Origin: Burkholderiaceae bacterium
GTDB lineage: Bacteria > Pseudomonadota > Gammaproteobacteria > Burkholderiales > Burkholderiaceae_C
Length of the DNA stretch: 64,000 bases
Direction: 5' to 3'
Assembly (NCBI GenBank): GCA_024235995.1
Contig: JACKLI010000001.1
Span: 3,534,001 to 3,598,000 of the forward strand
Position numbers and translations under genes: made by a program. Below the pieces are notes generated by a model. It worked only from the letters and a program-made list of their open reading frames with translations. It did not search any database and had not been told where the DNA came from. This document shows, piece after piece, positions 28,311 to 37,739 of this stretch. Numbering within the stretch: position 1 is the first letter of the stretch; every line of letters starts with the position of its first letter.

Positions 28311-28553
28311 TATGAACGAACCCGCCATGCCCGCTCATCCCGCCCAAACGCATCCGCTCGGCGTTGCAAATGCTCTCCGTAACCCGAGCTACGTCTGCGC
28401 TTTGCCCTTGCAGGGCGCAGGCCAGCCTGAGGCTGGCCTTCTTCGTGCCGTCCAATGGCGCACAGGCGCCATTGGAGCCGCGGCACTCAGCCTTGATCGG
28501 CCGCGTTTGAGCGGTCTGCTCGGGCACGCCGGATTCATTCACACCTTCTGACG
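28311..28553. repeat. Fold-back (MITE-like) element with imperfect terminal inverted repeats
   Basis: The left end ATGAACGAACCCGCCATGCC matches the reverse complement of the right end (GTGAATGAATCCGGCGTGCC) at most positions, 19 of 27 over the longer alignment, and most mismatches are G-U compatible. Inside are perfect hairpins GGCCAGCC/GGCTGGCC (28420-28438) and CCAATGGCGC/GCGCCATTGG (28452-28475). No transposase. A 79-codon open frame runs through it but has no similarity or codon logic I can recognise. Confidence 0.55.
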
Positions 28554-28630
28554 CCTGCCGGCCCGCCGCTGGCATGCGACGGCCGAATCGCCTACAGTGG
28601 CTGGGTCGTGTCCATCAACGAGGAGTTTTC

Positions 28631-29242
28631 ATGAAACGCACGCTCTCCGGCCCCGCGCGGCCACGCTCCACCAGCCTGGTGCTGGCCCTGGCCCTGGGCG
28701 CCGCCGGCCTGGCCGGCTGCACCACCACGCTCGACAATGCGCCGCCGCCGGCATCCAGCAGCAGCTTCAGCACGGCCGCCAAGCTCGACGCGGCGGTCAA
28801 CGCCACGCTCCAGCGCCTGTACACCGTCGCGCCGGGCTCGCGCGAGATGGTGCAACACGCCGCCGGCGTGCTGGTGTTCCCGGAGGTGATCGGCGGCGCC
28901 CTGATCGTCGGCGCCGAGCACGGCCGCGGCGCGCTGCGCGTGGGCGGCCATACGGCGGCCTACTACAGCACCACCGGCGCCTCGCTCGGCTGGCAGGTGG
29001 GCGGGCAGTCCAAGGCAGTGGTCTACATCTTCAGCACGCGCGAGGCCCTGGCCAAGTTCCAGGCCAGCAAGGGCTGGACCGCCGGCGCCGACGCCACGGT
29101 GGCCATCGGCAAGGTCGGCGCCAACGGCTCGGTCGACTCCGAGACCGCCAAGCAGCCGGTGGTCAGCTTCGTGATGAACAACGTCGGCATCGAGGTCGGC
29201 GTGTCGCTCACGGGCGCCAAGATCAGCCCGATCAAGCTTTGA
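28631..29242 (+). CDS. YSC84/BPSL1445-family lipoprotein
   Basis: A 203-residue lipoprotein: signal peptide and lipobox GLAGC, then the YSC84 domain. Motifs GVLVFPEVIGGALIVGAEHG, GALRV, YYSTTGASLGWQVGGQSKAV and FVMNNVGIEVGVSLTGAKIS match the family, whose bacterial members are surface antigens in Burkholderia and whose eukaryotic members bind phosphoinositides. Function in bacteria is unclear. ATG 28631 follows GAGGAG. It stands alone between a fold-back repeat and an SDR gene. Confidence 0.85.
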   Translation: MKRTLSGPARPRSTSLVLALALGAAGLAGCTTTLDNAPPPASSSSFSTAAKLDAAVNATLQRLYTVAPGSREMVQHAAGVLVFPEVIGGALIVGAEHGRGALRVGGHTAAYYSTTGASLGWQVGGQSKAVVYIFSTREALAKFQASKGWTAGADATVAIGKVGANGSVDSETAKQPVVSFVMNNVGIEVGVSLTGAKISPIKL

Positions 29243-29270
29243 GCCGGCGCCGATGCGGTAGATTGGCGGG

Positions 29271-30041
29271 ATGAACCCCACCTCCTCCCGCCTCACCATC
29301 CTCACCGGCGCCTCGCGCGGCATGGGCCTGGCCATGGCGCAGCAGCTGCTGGCCGACGGCCACGCGCTGCTCACCCTGGCGCGCCACCCCAGCGCCGCGC
29401 TGGCGGCGCAGGCCCAGGCCGCCGGCGCCAGCCTCACGCAATGGCCGGTCGACCTGGCCGACGCCGCGGCCACCAGCGCGCGCCTGCGCCAATGGCTGGC
29501 CGGCCAGGACAGCGACGCCATCGAGCAGGTCACGCTGATCAACAACGCCGGCGCCATCCCCGCCATCGTCCCGCTGCGCGACGCGCCCGACGAAGGCACC
29601 CAGGGCGCCCTGCGCGTGGGGCTGGAGGCGCCCATGCTGCTCACGGCCGCCTTCCTGGACGCCACGCGCGCCTGGCGCGGCCAGCGGCGCGTGCTCAACA
29701 TCTCCTCGGGCCTGGGGCGCCGCCCCATGGCCTCGCAGGCCGCCTACTGCGCGGCCAAGGCCGGGCTGGATTTGTTCACCCGCTGCGTGGCGCTGGACGA
29801 AGCCGGCCAGCCCAACGGCGCGCGCGTGTGCTCGCTGGCGCCGGGCGTGATCGACACCGACATGCAGGTGCATCTGCGCGGCGCCGACGCCGCGGCCTTT
29901 CCCGACCGCGCCAACTTCGAGCAACTCAAGACCGCGGGCCAGCTGGCCTCCCCCGAAGCCGCCGCCCGGCGCGTGCTGGCCTACCTGCAGCGCCCCGACT
30001 TCGGCCACAACCCGGTGGCCGACGTGCGCGATCCGGCCTAA
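29271..30041 (+). CDS. Short-chain dehydrogenase/reductase (sepiapterin/benzil reductase-like)
   Basis: A 256-residue NADP-dependent SDR. It has TGASRGMGLAMAQQL for cofactor binding, LINNAGAI, and a catalytic SSGLG...YCAAKAG set (Ser, Tyr, Lys). The acidic residue after beta 2 is replaced by Arg (TLARHP), which favours NADP. The segment APGVIDTDMQVHLRG and the overall length resemble sepiapterin reductase-like and (S)-benzoin-forming benzil reductases. Substrate unknown. It starts 28 bases after the YSC84 gene and may share its transcript. Confidence 0.8.
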   Translation: MNPTSSRLTILTGASRGMGLAMAQQLLADGHALLTLARHPSAALAAQAQAAGASLTQWPVDLADAAATSARLRQWLAGQDSDAIEQVTLINNAGAIPAIVPLRDAPDEGTQGALRVGLEAPMLLTAAFLDATRAWRGQRRVLNISSGLGRRPMASQAAYCAAKAGLDLFTRCVALDEAGQPNGARVCSLAPGVIDTDMQVHLRGADAAAFPDRANFEQLKTAGQLASPEAAARRVLAYLQRPDFGHNPVADVRDPA

Positions 30042-30218
30042 ACGCCACGCCGCCTCGCTCCCCGCGATGACGGAGGGCATCGGGTTCGGCGGCAAGGCCG
30101 GGTGGTGTGCAACCCTCCATCCGGCCATGCTGCAACGCAACAAACCGCCCGGTTCACGGCATACTGCAGACCTCGCAGCCGAATTTTTCCATCATCCACA
30201 ACCCAGGAGTCTCGCATC

Positions 30219-31403
30219 ATGAGCCGTGAAGTCGTCGTCACCAGCGGTGTGCGCACCGCCATCGGAACCTTTGGCGGCAGCCTGAAGGACATCCCCACCG
30301 TCGACCTGGCCGCCGCCGTGGTCAAGGAGGCCATCGCCCGCTCCGGCATCGAGGGCAAGGACGTGGGCCACGTGGTGTTCGGCCACGTCGTCAACACCGA
30401 GCCGCGCGACATGTACATCTCGCGCGTGGCGGCCATCAACGGCGGCTGCCCCAAGGAAACGCCGGCCATGAACGTCAACCGCCTGTGCGGCTCGGGCCTG
30501 CAGGCCATCGTCAGCGCCAGCCAGGCCATCCTGCTGGGCGACTGCGACGTCGCCATCGGCGGCGGCGCCGAGAACATGAGCCGCGCCCCCTACATCAGTC
30601 CGGCCACCCGCTTCGGCGCGCGCATGGGCGACGCCAAGCTGATCGACATGATGGTCGGCGCCCTGCACGACCCCTTCCACACCATCCACATGGGCGTGAC
30701 GGCCGAGAACGTGGCCAAGGAGTTCGGCATCACGCGCGAGCAGCAGGACGCGCTGGCGCTGGAAAGCCACCAGCGCGCCGAGCGCGCCTGGGCCGAGGGC
30801 CGCTTCGCCGGCCAGATCCTGCCCATCATGATCAAGAGCCGCAAGGGCGAGGTCGCCTTCGCGCAGGACGAGCACTTCCGCGCCGGCGCCAAGCTGGAGG
30901 ACTTCCAGAAGATGAAGCCCGTGTTCGTCAAGGAAAACGGCACCGTCACCGCCGCCAACGCCAGCGGCATCAACGACGCCGCCGCCGCCGTGCTGCTGAT
31001 GGAAGCGGGCGCCGCTAAGGCGCGCGGGGCCAAGCCGCTGGCGCGCCTGGTGGGCTACGCCCACGCCGGGGTCGACCCCAAGATCATGGGCATCGGCCCG
31101 GTGCCGGCCACCAAGGCCGTGCTGGCGCGCACCGGCCTCAAGCTGGATCAGATCGACGTCATCGAAGCCAACGAGGCCTTTGCCGCCCAGGCCTGCGCCG
31201 TGACGAAAGGCCTGGGGGCCGACCCGGCCAAGGTCAACCCCAACGGCTCGGGCATCTCGCTGGGCCACCCCATCGGCGCCACCGGCGCGCTGCTCACCGT
31301 CAAGGCGGTGTATGAGCTACAGCGCATCCAGGGCAAATACGCGCTGGTGACCATGTGCATCGGCGGCGGCCAGGGCATCGCGGCCATATTCGAGCGCATG
31401 TAA
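30219..31403 (+). CDS. Acetyl-CoA acetyltransferase / beta-ketothiolase
   Basis: Thiolase of 394 residues that condenses two acetyl-CoA or cleaves beta-ketoacyl-CoA. The acylated cysteine is in NRLCGSGLQA near residue 90; the active-site histidine is in GISLGHPIGATGA and the second cysteine in CIGGGQG near the C-terminus. It resembles BktB/PhaA-type biosynthetic thiolases by length and by MGIGPVPATKAVL. Start at ATG 30219 follows AGGAG; the in-frame ATG further upstream adds nothing family-like. It stands alone and ends at a bidirectional terminator, so its pathway (PHB, acetoacetate or beta-oxidation) cannot be told from context. Confidence 0.93.
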   Translation: MSREVVVTSGVRTAIGTFGGSLKDIPTVDLAAAVVKEAIARSGIEGKDVGHVVFGHVVNTEPRDMYISRVAAINGGCPKETPAMNVNRLCGSGLQAIVSASQAILLGDCDVAIGGGAENMSRAPYISPATRFGARMGDAKLIDMMVGALHDPFHTIHMGVTAENVAKEFGITREQQDALALESHQRAERAWAEGRFAGQILPIMIKSRKGEVAFAQDEHFRAGAKLEDFQKMKPVFVKENGTVTAANASGINDAAAAVLLMEAGAAKARGAKPLARLVGYAHAGVDPKIMGIGPVPATKAVLARTGLKLDQIDVIEANEAFAAQACAVTKGLGADPAKVNPNGSGISLGHPIGATGALLTVKAVYELQRIQGKYALVTMCIGGGQGIAAIFERM

Positions 31404-31418
31404 AAACACCCGGGCAGC

Positions 31419-31448
31419 AAAAAGCCGGTCGCACGCGACCGGCTTTTT
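31419..31448. terminator. Bidirectional terminator between thiolase and livF
   Basis: AAAAAGCCGGTCGC (31419-31432) pairs with GCGACCGGCTTTTT (31435-31448). A-run on one side and T-run on the other make it work for both convergent genes. Confidence 0.9.
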
Positions 31449-31459
31449 TGTCGGCGCGA

Positions 31460-32176
<717 letters not shown>

Positions 32177-32177
32177 C

Positions 32178-32954
32178 TCAGTGTCCTCCGGTGCCGAGAT
32201 AGGCCTCGATCACCGTTTCGTTCTTCTGCACCTCGGCGGGCGTGCCCTCGGCGATCGGCTTGCCGTAGTCCAGCACGGTCACGCGGTCGCACAGGCCCAT
32301 CACCAGCTTCACGTCGTGCTCGATCAGCAGGATGGTGCGGTTGTCCTTGCGGATGCGGTCGATCAGCTCGCGCAGGTTGAGCTTCTCGGTGGCGTTCATG
32401 CCGGCGGCGGGCTCGTCCAGCGCGATCAGTTGCGGGTCGGTGGCCAGGGCGCGGGCGATCTCCAGCCGGCGCTGGTCGCCGTACGACAGGGTGCGCGAGC
32501 GAAAGTGCGCGTACTTGCCGATGCCCACGTACTCCAGCAGCTCGTGCGCGCGCTTGCGAATGGCGGCTTCCTCGGCCTTGAAGCTGGCGGTGCGCAGCAC
32601 CGCGCCCACCAGGCCCGAGTGCGTGCGCACGTGGCGCCCGACCATCACGTTCTCCAGCGCGGTCATCTCGGCGAACAGCCGGATGTTCTGGAAGGTGCGC
32701 GCGATGCCCGCCTTGGCCACCAGGTGCACCGCCGTGGGCTTGTAGGGCTGGCCGGCCAGCTCGAACGTGCCGGTGTCGGGCGTGTACAGGCCGGTCAACA
32801 CGTTGAAGAAGGTGGTCTTGCCCGCGCCGTTGGGGCCGATCAGGCCGTAGACCTGGCCGCGCCGGATGGTGATGCCCACGTCCGACAGGGCCTGCAAGCC
32901 GCCGAAGCGCTTGGACACGCCCTGGACGTTCAAAACGATGTCGCTGTTGCTCAT
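32178..32954 (-). CDS. livG: Branched-chain amino acid ABC transporter, ATP-binding protein LivG
   Basis: ABC ATPase of 258 residues with Walker A GPNGAGKTTFFN, signature LSYGDQRRLEIARAL, Walker B LIALDEPAAGMN and LIEHDVKLVM. The YTPDTGTFELAG and GIARTFQNIRLF segments are typical of LivG. Start at 32954 (MSNSDIVLNVQGVSKRFGG). It lies 15 bases after livM and just before livF in the operon. Confidence 0.95.
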   Translation of the reverse strand: MSNSDIVLNVQGVSKRFGGLQALSDVGITIRRGQVYGLIGPNGAGKTTFFNVLTGLYTPDTGTFELAGQPYKPTAVHLVAKAGIARTFQNIRLFAEMTALENVMVGRHVRTHSGLVGAVLRTASFKAEEAAIRKRAHELLEYVGIGKYAHFRSRTLSYGDQRRLEIARALATDPQLIALDEPAAGMNATEKLNLRELIDRIRKDNRTILLIEHDVKLVMGLCDRVTVLDYGKPIAEGTPAEVQKNETVIEAYLGTGGH

Positions 32955-32969
32955 GGCTGCGTCTTTCGC

Positions 32970-34157
32970 TCAGGGATTGACCGCGTCCTGGCGCAGCTTG
33001 GTGTTGCCGGGCACCGCATCGGCCGGAAAGTCGACGCCGGGCGGGTTCTCCTGCGCGCTGAGGGGCGTGATCCTGTCGGCCGGCTCCGGGTCGGCCTTGC
33101 CGTGCTCGGGCGAGGGCCACAGGCCGCGCGGGCGCAGCAGCATGATGACGATCATCGCCAGCGCGATGAACAGCTGGCGCAGGATGGCCGCGTCCAGCCG
33201 CCCGTCGGTCATCTGCTGCAGCGGGCCGGCCACGTAGCGCAGCACCTCGGGCAGCGCCGACAGCAGCAGCGCGCCCAGCACCACGCCGGGCAGGTGGCCC
33301 AGGCCGCCCAGCACCACCATGGCGACGATCATCACCGACTCCATCAGGCTGAACGATTCGGGCGACACGAACTGCTGGAACGCCGCGAACAGCGTGCCCG
33401 ACACGCCACCGAATGAGGCGCCCATGCCGAACGCCAGCAGCTTGAGGTTGCGCACGTTCAGGCCCATGGCCTTGGCGGCCACGTCGTCCTCGCGAATCGC
33501 CATCCAGGCGCGGCCGATGCGCGAGTCCTCCAGGCGCTGGCAAATGATCACGGTGATGATCACCGCCACCAGGAACAGGTAGTAGTACAAGGACACCGAC
33601 GCCACCTGGAAGCCCCCGAGCTGCAGCGGCTTGGACAAGTCGATGCCGAAGAAGTGGACCGGATCGATCTGGTTGATGCCCTTGGGCCCGTTGGTGATGT
33701 TGACCGGGTGGTCCAGGTTGTTCATGAAGATGCGGATGATCTCGCCGAAGCCCAGCGTCACGATGGCCAGGTAGTCGCCGCGCAGCTTGAGCACGGGGAT
33801 GCCCAGGATCACCCCCGTCACCGCCGCCACCACCAGCGCCAGCGGCACGGCCAGCCACACCGAGAAGTGCAGCCCGTTGGGGAACATCGCCGCGATCGAC
33901 TCGAAGTTGCTGCTGAGCTGGGGCGAGGCCAGCAGCCCGTATAGGTAGGCGCCGACGGCGAAGAACGCGACGTAGCCCAGGTCCAGCAGGCCGGCGTAGC
34001 CGACCACGATGTTCAGCCCCAGCGCCAGCATGGTGTAGAGCAGCGCGATGTTGACGATGCGCACCCACGCGTTGCCGAACTGCTGCAGCACCAGCGGCAC
34101 CAGCAGCAGCGCCACCGCGCACAGCAGGAAGACCAGGAACTTGTTTTTTTGCACCAT
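32970..34157 (-). CDS. livM: Branched-chain amino acid ABC transporter, permease LivM
   Basis: Inner-membrane permease of 395 residues with about nine transmembrane helices. Motifs LNIVVGYAGLLDLGYVAFFA, LRGDYLAIVTLGFGEIIRI and the cytoplasmic loop SRIGRAWMAIREDDVAAKAM (EAA-like coupling helix) identify LivM. A hydrophilic C-terminal tail of about 60 residues extends past the last helix. It lies between livH and livG. Confidence 0.94.
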   Translation of the reverse strand: MVQKNKFLVFLLCAVALLLVPLVLQQFGNAWVRIVNIALLYTMLALGLNIVVGYAGLLDLGYVAFFAVGAYLYGLLASPQLSSNFESIAAMFPNGLHFSVWLAVPLALVVAAVTGVILGIPVLKLRGDYLAIVTLGFGEIIRIFMNNLDHPVNITNGPKGINQIDPVHFFGIDLSKPLQLGGFQVASVSLYYYLFLVAVIITVIICQRLEDSRIGRAWMAIREDDVAAKAMGLNVRNLKLLAFGMGASFGGVSGTLFAAFQQFVSPESFSLMESVMIVAMVVLGGLGHLPGVVLGALLLSALPEVLRYVAGPLQQMTDGRLDAAILRQLFIALAMIVIMLLRPRGLWPSPEHGKADPEPADRITPLSAQENPPGVDFPADAVPGNTKLRQDAVNP

Positions 34158-34175
34158 GGTGATGACCCCTTGTGC

Positions 34176-35105
34176 TCAGGCGCGATCGGCGACGCGTTCA
34201 CCCAGCAGCCCCGAGGGCCGCAGCGTCAGCACGAAGATCAGCACGATGAAGGCGAAGATGTCGGTGTAGTCGCTGCCCAGAAAGCCCCCCGTGAGCGTGC
34301 CCAGGTAGCCCGAACCGATGGCCTCGATCAGGCCCAGCAGCACGCCGCCCACCACCGCGCCGGCCAGGTTGCCGATGCCGCCGAACACGGCCGCGGTGAA
34401 GGCCTTCAGGCCAGGCAGAAAGCCCATGTAGTGCTGCGCCGTGCCGTAGTTGGAGGCGTACATCACGCCGGCGATGGCCGCCAGGATGGCGCCGATGGCG
34501 AAGGTGGCCGAGATGATGAAGTCGGGCTTGACGCCCATCAGCGCGGCCACGCGCGGGTTCTCGGCCGTGGCGCGCATCGCGCGGCCGAGGTTGGTGTAGT
34601 TGACGATCCAGGTCAGCACCGCCAGCGAGACGACGGTGACCACCAGGATCATGATCTGCGTGGGCGTGATCACCGCCTCGCCGATGAAGAACGGGTCGGT
34701 CGGCAGCATGGAGGGGAAGGACTTGACGTTGGGCTTCCAGATCATCATGGCCAGCGCCTGCAGCAGGATGGACACGCCCAGCGCGGTGATCAGCGGCGCC
34801 AGGCGCGGCGCGTTGCGCAGCGGCCGGTAGGCCAGCTTCTCGACCAGCACGTTGACGACGGTGGAGGCCAGGCAGCCGGCCAGCGTGGCCAGCAGCAGCA
34901 TGATCCATGTGGGCATGCCGGGCACCGCGGCCTGCAGCCCGCCGATGACGCTCCAGGCCGTGAGCGCCCCCACCATGAGGATTTCGCCGTGGGCGAAGTT
35001 GATGAGCTGGATGATGCCGTACACCATCGTGTAGCCCAGCGCGATCAAGGCGTACATGCTTCCCAGCACGAGCCCGTTGATGATCTGCTGCAACAGAATG
35101 TCCAT
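34176..35105 (-). CDS. livH: Branched-chain amino acid ABC transporter, permease LivH
   Basis: Inner-membrane permease of 309 residues, first gene of livHMGF. The N-terminus MDILLQQIINGLVLGSMYAL and the segments FAHGEILMVGA, LGRAMRATAENPRVAALMGV and GLKAFTAAVFGGIGNLAGAV are the LivH pattern. The operon lacks the periplasmic binding protein (livK/livJ), which must be encoded elsewhere, so the ligand cannot be told. The 230 bases upstream (35106-35335) hold the promoter region; no operator was recognised. Confidence 0.95.
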   Translation of the reverse strand: MDILLQQIINGLVLGSMYALIALGYTMVYGIIQLINFAHGEILMVGALTAWSVIGGLQAAVPGMPTWIMLLLATLAGCLASTVVNVLVEKLAYRPLRNAPRLAPLITALGVSILLQALAMMIWKPNVKSFPSMLPTDPFFIGEAVITPTQIMILVVTVVSLAVLTWIVNYTNLGRAMRATAENPRVAALMGVKPDFIISATFAIGAILAAIAGVMYASNYGTAQHYMGFLPGLKAFTAAVFGGIGNLAGAVVGGVLLGLIEAIGSGYLGTLTGGFLGSDYTDIFAFIVLIFVLTLRPSGLLGERVADRA

Positions 35106-35335
35106 AACGCTTGTCTCCTGTCGAACGGCCCGTTGTCGCCAGGCCGCCGTGGTTCACTCAATGGCCGTCGGGTGCCTTGTGGGCGCCTCGGGCAATCGGA
35201 CATGAATCCCGCTCAAACCGTTGTACGGGTCAAAAAAGTGGCGCGATTTTATCGGGCCGGTGCAGCCCGCCCGGCCTGTTCAGGGCGGGGTTTTCCCTTG
35301 ACTGAAACAACTTTTTTGACTGCCCGCGTGGTGAC

Positions 35336-36643
35336 TCAGGGCTTGCCGGCATCGCGGTTGCGGCGGCGCAGCTCGGCCATTTTTTCGCCGATCCTGATCT
35401 CCAGCCCGCGCGGCACGGGCTGATAGAAAGCGGGCTCGGCCATGCCCTCGGGCAGGTAGCGTTCGCCCGCCGCGAAGCCGCCCTCCTCGTCGTGCGCGTA
35501 GCGGTAGCCCTTGCCGTAGTCCAGCTCCTTCATCAGCTTGGTCGGCGCGTTGCGCAGGTGCATGGGCACGGGGCGCGTCACGTCCTGCTTGACGAAGGCG
35601 CGCGCCGCGTTGAAGGCCTTGTACACCGCGTTGCTCTTGGGCGCCACGGCCAAATACACCACGCATTCGGCCAGCGCCAGCTCGCCTTCGGGGCTGCCCA
35701 GGCGCTCGTACACCTCGGCCGCGTCCAGCGCCAGGCGCAGCGCGCGCGGGTCGGCCAGGCCGATGTCCTCGCTGGCCATGCGCACCAGGCGCCGCGCCAG
35801 GTAGCGCGGCTCGGCCCCGCCGTCGAGCATGCGCACCAGCCAGTACAGCGCGGCGTCGGGGTCGCTGCCGCGCACCGACTTGTGCAGCGCGCTGATGGTG
35901 TCGTAGAACTGCTCGCCGCCCTTGTCGTAGCGGCGCAGCTGCTGGCCCAGCACCTTCAGCAGCCAGGGCTCGTCCACCGCGCTCCGCTGCTCGGCCGCAG
36001 CGGTGACGGCCACCGTCTCCAGCGTGTTGAGCAGCCGCCGCGCATCACCGTCGGCGTAGGCGATCAAACGCTCGAGCGCTCCGGATTCGATAGCTGGCAG
36101 CGCTTGCTGCGCCTGGGCCTTGGCCACGATTTGCTTCAAATCGTCCTCGGTCAGCGCCTGCAGCACGTACACCGTGGCGCGCGACAGCAGGGCCGAGTTG
36201 ACCTCGAACGAGGGATTCTCCGTCGTCGCGCCGATGAAGGTGAACAGGCCCGACTCCACGTGCGGCAAGAAGGCGTCCTGCTGGCTCTTGTTGAAACGGT
36301 GCACTTCGTCCACGAACACGATGGTCGCCTGGCGCTGCAGGCCATCGCGCGCGCTCTCGGCCAGCGCCACCGCCTCGCGAATGTCCTTGACCCCGCCCAG
36401 CACCGCGCTGATGGCGATGAACTGCGCGTCGAACGCATCGGCCATCAGCCGCGCGATGGTGGTCTTGCCCGTGCCCGGCGGCCCCCACAGGATGCAGCTG
36501 TGCGGCCGGCCGGATTCGAACGCGATGCGCAGCGGCATGCCCGGCCCCAGCAGGTGCTGCTGGCCCACCACCTCGGCCAGCGTGCGCGGGCGCAGGCGCT
36601 CGGCCAGGGGGGTGTGGGTGGGCGACGGCTCAACAACCTTCAT
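35336..36643 (-). CDS. rarA: Replication-associated recombination protein A (RarA/MgsA)
   Basis: AAA+ ATPase of 435 residues that acts at stalled replication forks with SSB. Walker A GPPGTGKTT at 54-62, Walker B IVFVDEVHRFNKSQQDAF, sensor 1 GATTENPSFEVNSALLSR and DGDARRLLNTLE sensor 2 region are all present, followed by the tetramerisation domain (VRGSDPDAALYWLVRML). The start at 36643 (MKVVEPSPTH) is the family N-terminus. Residues about 167-187 (QIVAKAQAQQALPAIESG) are encoded by a dispersed repeat copy that keeps the frame, in the linker between sensor 1 and sensor 2. Confidence 0.95.
   Translation of the reverse strand: MKVVEPSPTHTPLAERLRPRTLAEVVGQQHLLGPGMPLRIAFESGRPHSCILWGPPGTGKTTIARLMADAFDAQFIAISAVLGGVKDIREAVALAESARDGLQRQATIVFVDEVHRFNKSQQDAFLPHVESGLFTFIGATTENPSFEVNSALLSRATVYVLQALTEDDLKQIVAKAQAQQALPAIESGALERLIAYADGDARRLLNTLETVAVTAAAEQRSAVDEPWLLKVLGQQLRRYDKGGEQFYDTISALHKSVRGSDPDAALYWLVRMLDGGAEPRYLARRLVRMASEDIGLADPRALRLALDAAEVYERLGSPEGELALAECVVYLAVAPKSNAVYKAFNAARAFVKQDVTRPVPMHLRNAPTKLMKELDYGKGYRYAHDEEGGFAAGERYLPEGMAEPAFYQPVPRGLEIRIGEKMAELRRRNRDAGKP
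36084..36143 (+). repeat. Dispersed GATAGCT repeat, copy D, in frame inside rarA
   Basis: TTCGATAGCTGGCAGCGCTT, GCTGCGCCTGGGCCTTGGCC and GATTTGCTTCAAATCG match core and tail almost fully. It is antisense to rarA, encodes a variable linker and breaks neither frame nor flanking motifs. Confidence 0.65.
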
Positions 36644-36837
36644 AACGCGCCCTCGCAGCTTCGGCCCCATGCGCACGCCTGCGAGCGCGCCTTGCTGTCA
36701 GCTTGCCGAAGGCACCTTCCATGACCATCAATTTTTGCTATCGTCATATGCCAATGAACGCCGCATCCTGGAAAACAAGCCAAACGCCACCAGGTTGAAG
36801 AAGCGCGCGAATTGCTGGAGCGTCTGGGGATATTGCC

Positions 36838-37041
36838 ATGAACACCATGACCTTCAAGGGCTACACCGCCCGCGTCGAATACGACGAGCGTGACGACATC
36901 TTCGTCGGCCGCATTCTGGGCATTCGCAGCATCATCAGCTTTCACGGGCAAACCGTGGCTGGGCTTCGCACCGAGTTCGAGCACGCCGTCAAGGACTATC
37001 TGGCCGACTGCAGGCAGCAGGGCGTGGAGCCGGCCGGCTGA
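36838..37041 (+). pseudogene. Truncated HicB-family antitoxin
   Basis: A 67-residue frame MNTMTFKGYTARVEYDERDD with FVGRILGIRSIISFHGQTV and HAVKDYLADCRQQGVEPAG is the N-terminal partial RNase H-like fold of HicB antitoxins. Full-length relatives continue with a ribbon-helix-helix DNA-binding domain (after KPFSGKF); here a stop falls exactly at that junction. Just upstream, 36734-36840 has two overlapping frames (YANERRILENKPNA, and QVEEARELLERLGILP ending at the hicB start) that look like a frameshifted remnant of an upstream partner gene. The truncation point adjoins the broken 3' end of the intI pseudogene, so one deletion probably damaged both. Confidence 0.6.
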
Positions 37042-37415
37042 ACGCTCGGCCGACTCACCGCTTCCGAGCCCAAGCCGCCTTCTGCACCGACGGCTCCAGC
37101 AGAGGGTGGCACCGCCGCGCCCCCGAGCGCGGGTCCGCCAAACGCACCGTGCTCGGAAACACGTACTGCCAGCCCCAGGCGGTGACGACAGCCGCGTACT
37201 TGACGGTCAGCGCACCAGGTTGCCAGACGGCGCCAAACCCCGCGTCCAGATCCTTGCGACGCAGCACGCGGGCGCCCCCATCTCGCGCGGATGGCGCTTG
37301 CCGTGAAACAGAATGAAGCGGCGCGCCCAATCCACGTAGGCCTGCTCGGTACGGATGGAACTGGAGTTGACCCGAATCCGTGGACACATCATTCTTTGTG
37401 TTCAAGGAGTCGCAA

Positions 37416-37739
37416 ATGTCCAAAGTACGACCGCCGTACCCGGCGGAATTCCGCCAGCAGATGGTCGAGCTGGTTCGAGCCGGCCGCGCACCCGCGCAGC
37501 TCTCGCGCGAGTTCGGCGTCACCGCCCAATCCATCACCAACTGGGTCGGCCAGGCTGCCATTGACGAGGGCAAGCCTTTGCCCGGCAAGGAAGGCCTGAC
37601 CACTGCCGAGCGGGAAGAGCTGGTGCGCTTGCGCCGGCAGTTGCGCCAGGTCCAGACGGAGCGCGACATCTTGGCAAAGGCTACGGCCTGGTTTGCGGGT
37701 CGCAGCGATGCGACTTCAACGAAGTCTTCGGACTCGTGA
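37416..37739 (+). CDS. IS3-family transposase OrfA
   Basis: A 107-residue DNA-binding subunit with an N-terminal helix-turn-helix (YPAEFRQQMVELVRAGRAPA, EFGVTAQSITNWV) and a leucine-zipper-like C-terminal helix (EREELVRLRRQLRQVQTERD) ending ILAKATAWFA. The last motif is where -1 frameshifting usually occurs in this family to give the OrfAB transposase. AAGGAG lies before the ATG at 37416. It overlaps orfB by four bases. Confidence 0.92.
   Translation: MSKVRPPYPAEFRQQMVELVRAGRAPAQLSREFGVTAQSITNWVGQAAIDEGKPLPGKEGLTTAEREELVRLRRQLRQVQTERDILAKATAWFAGRSDATSTKSSDS

Noticed and set aside
28312..28551. A 79-codon open frame inside the fold-back element
   Set aside because: It spans the inverted repeats and hairpins, has no Shine-Dalgarno and no recognisable protein features.
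36838..37041. A complete HicAB toxin-antitoxin system
   Set aside because: The antitoxin lacks its C-terminal domain and no intact HicA frame is present.
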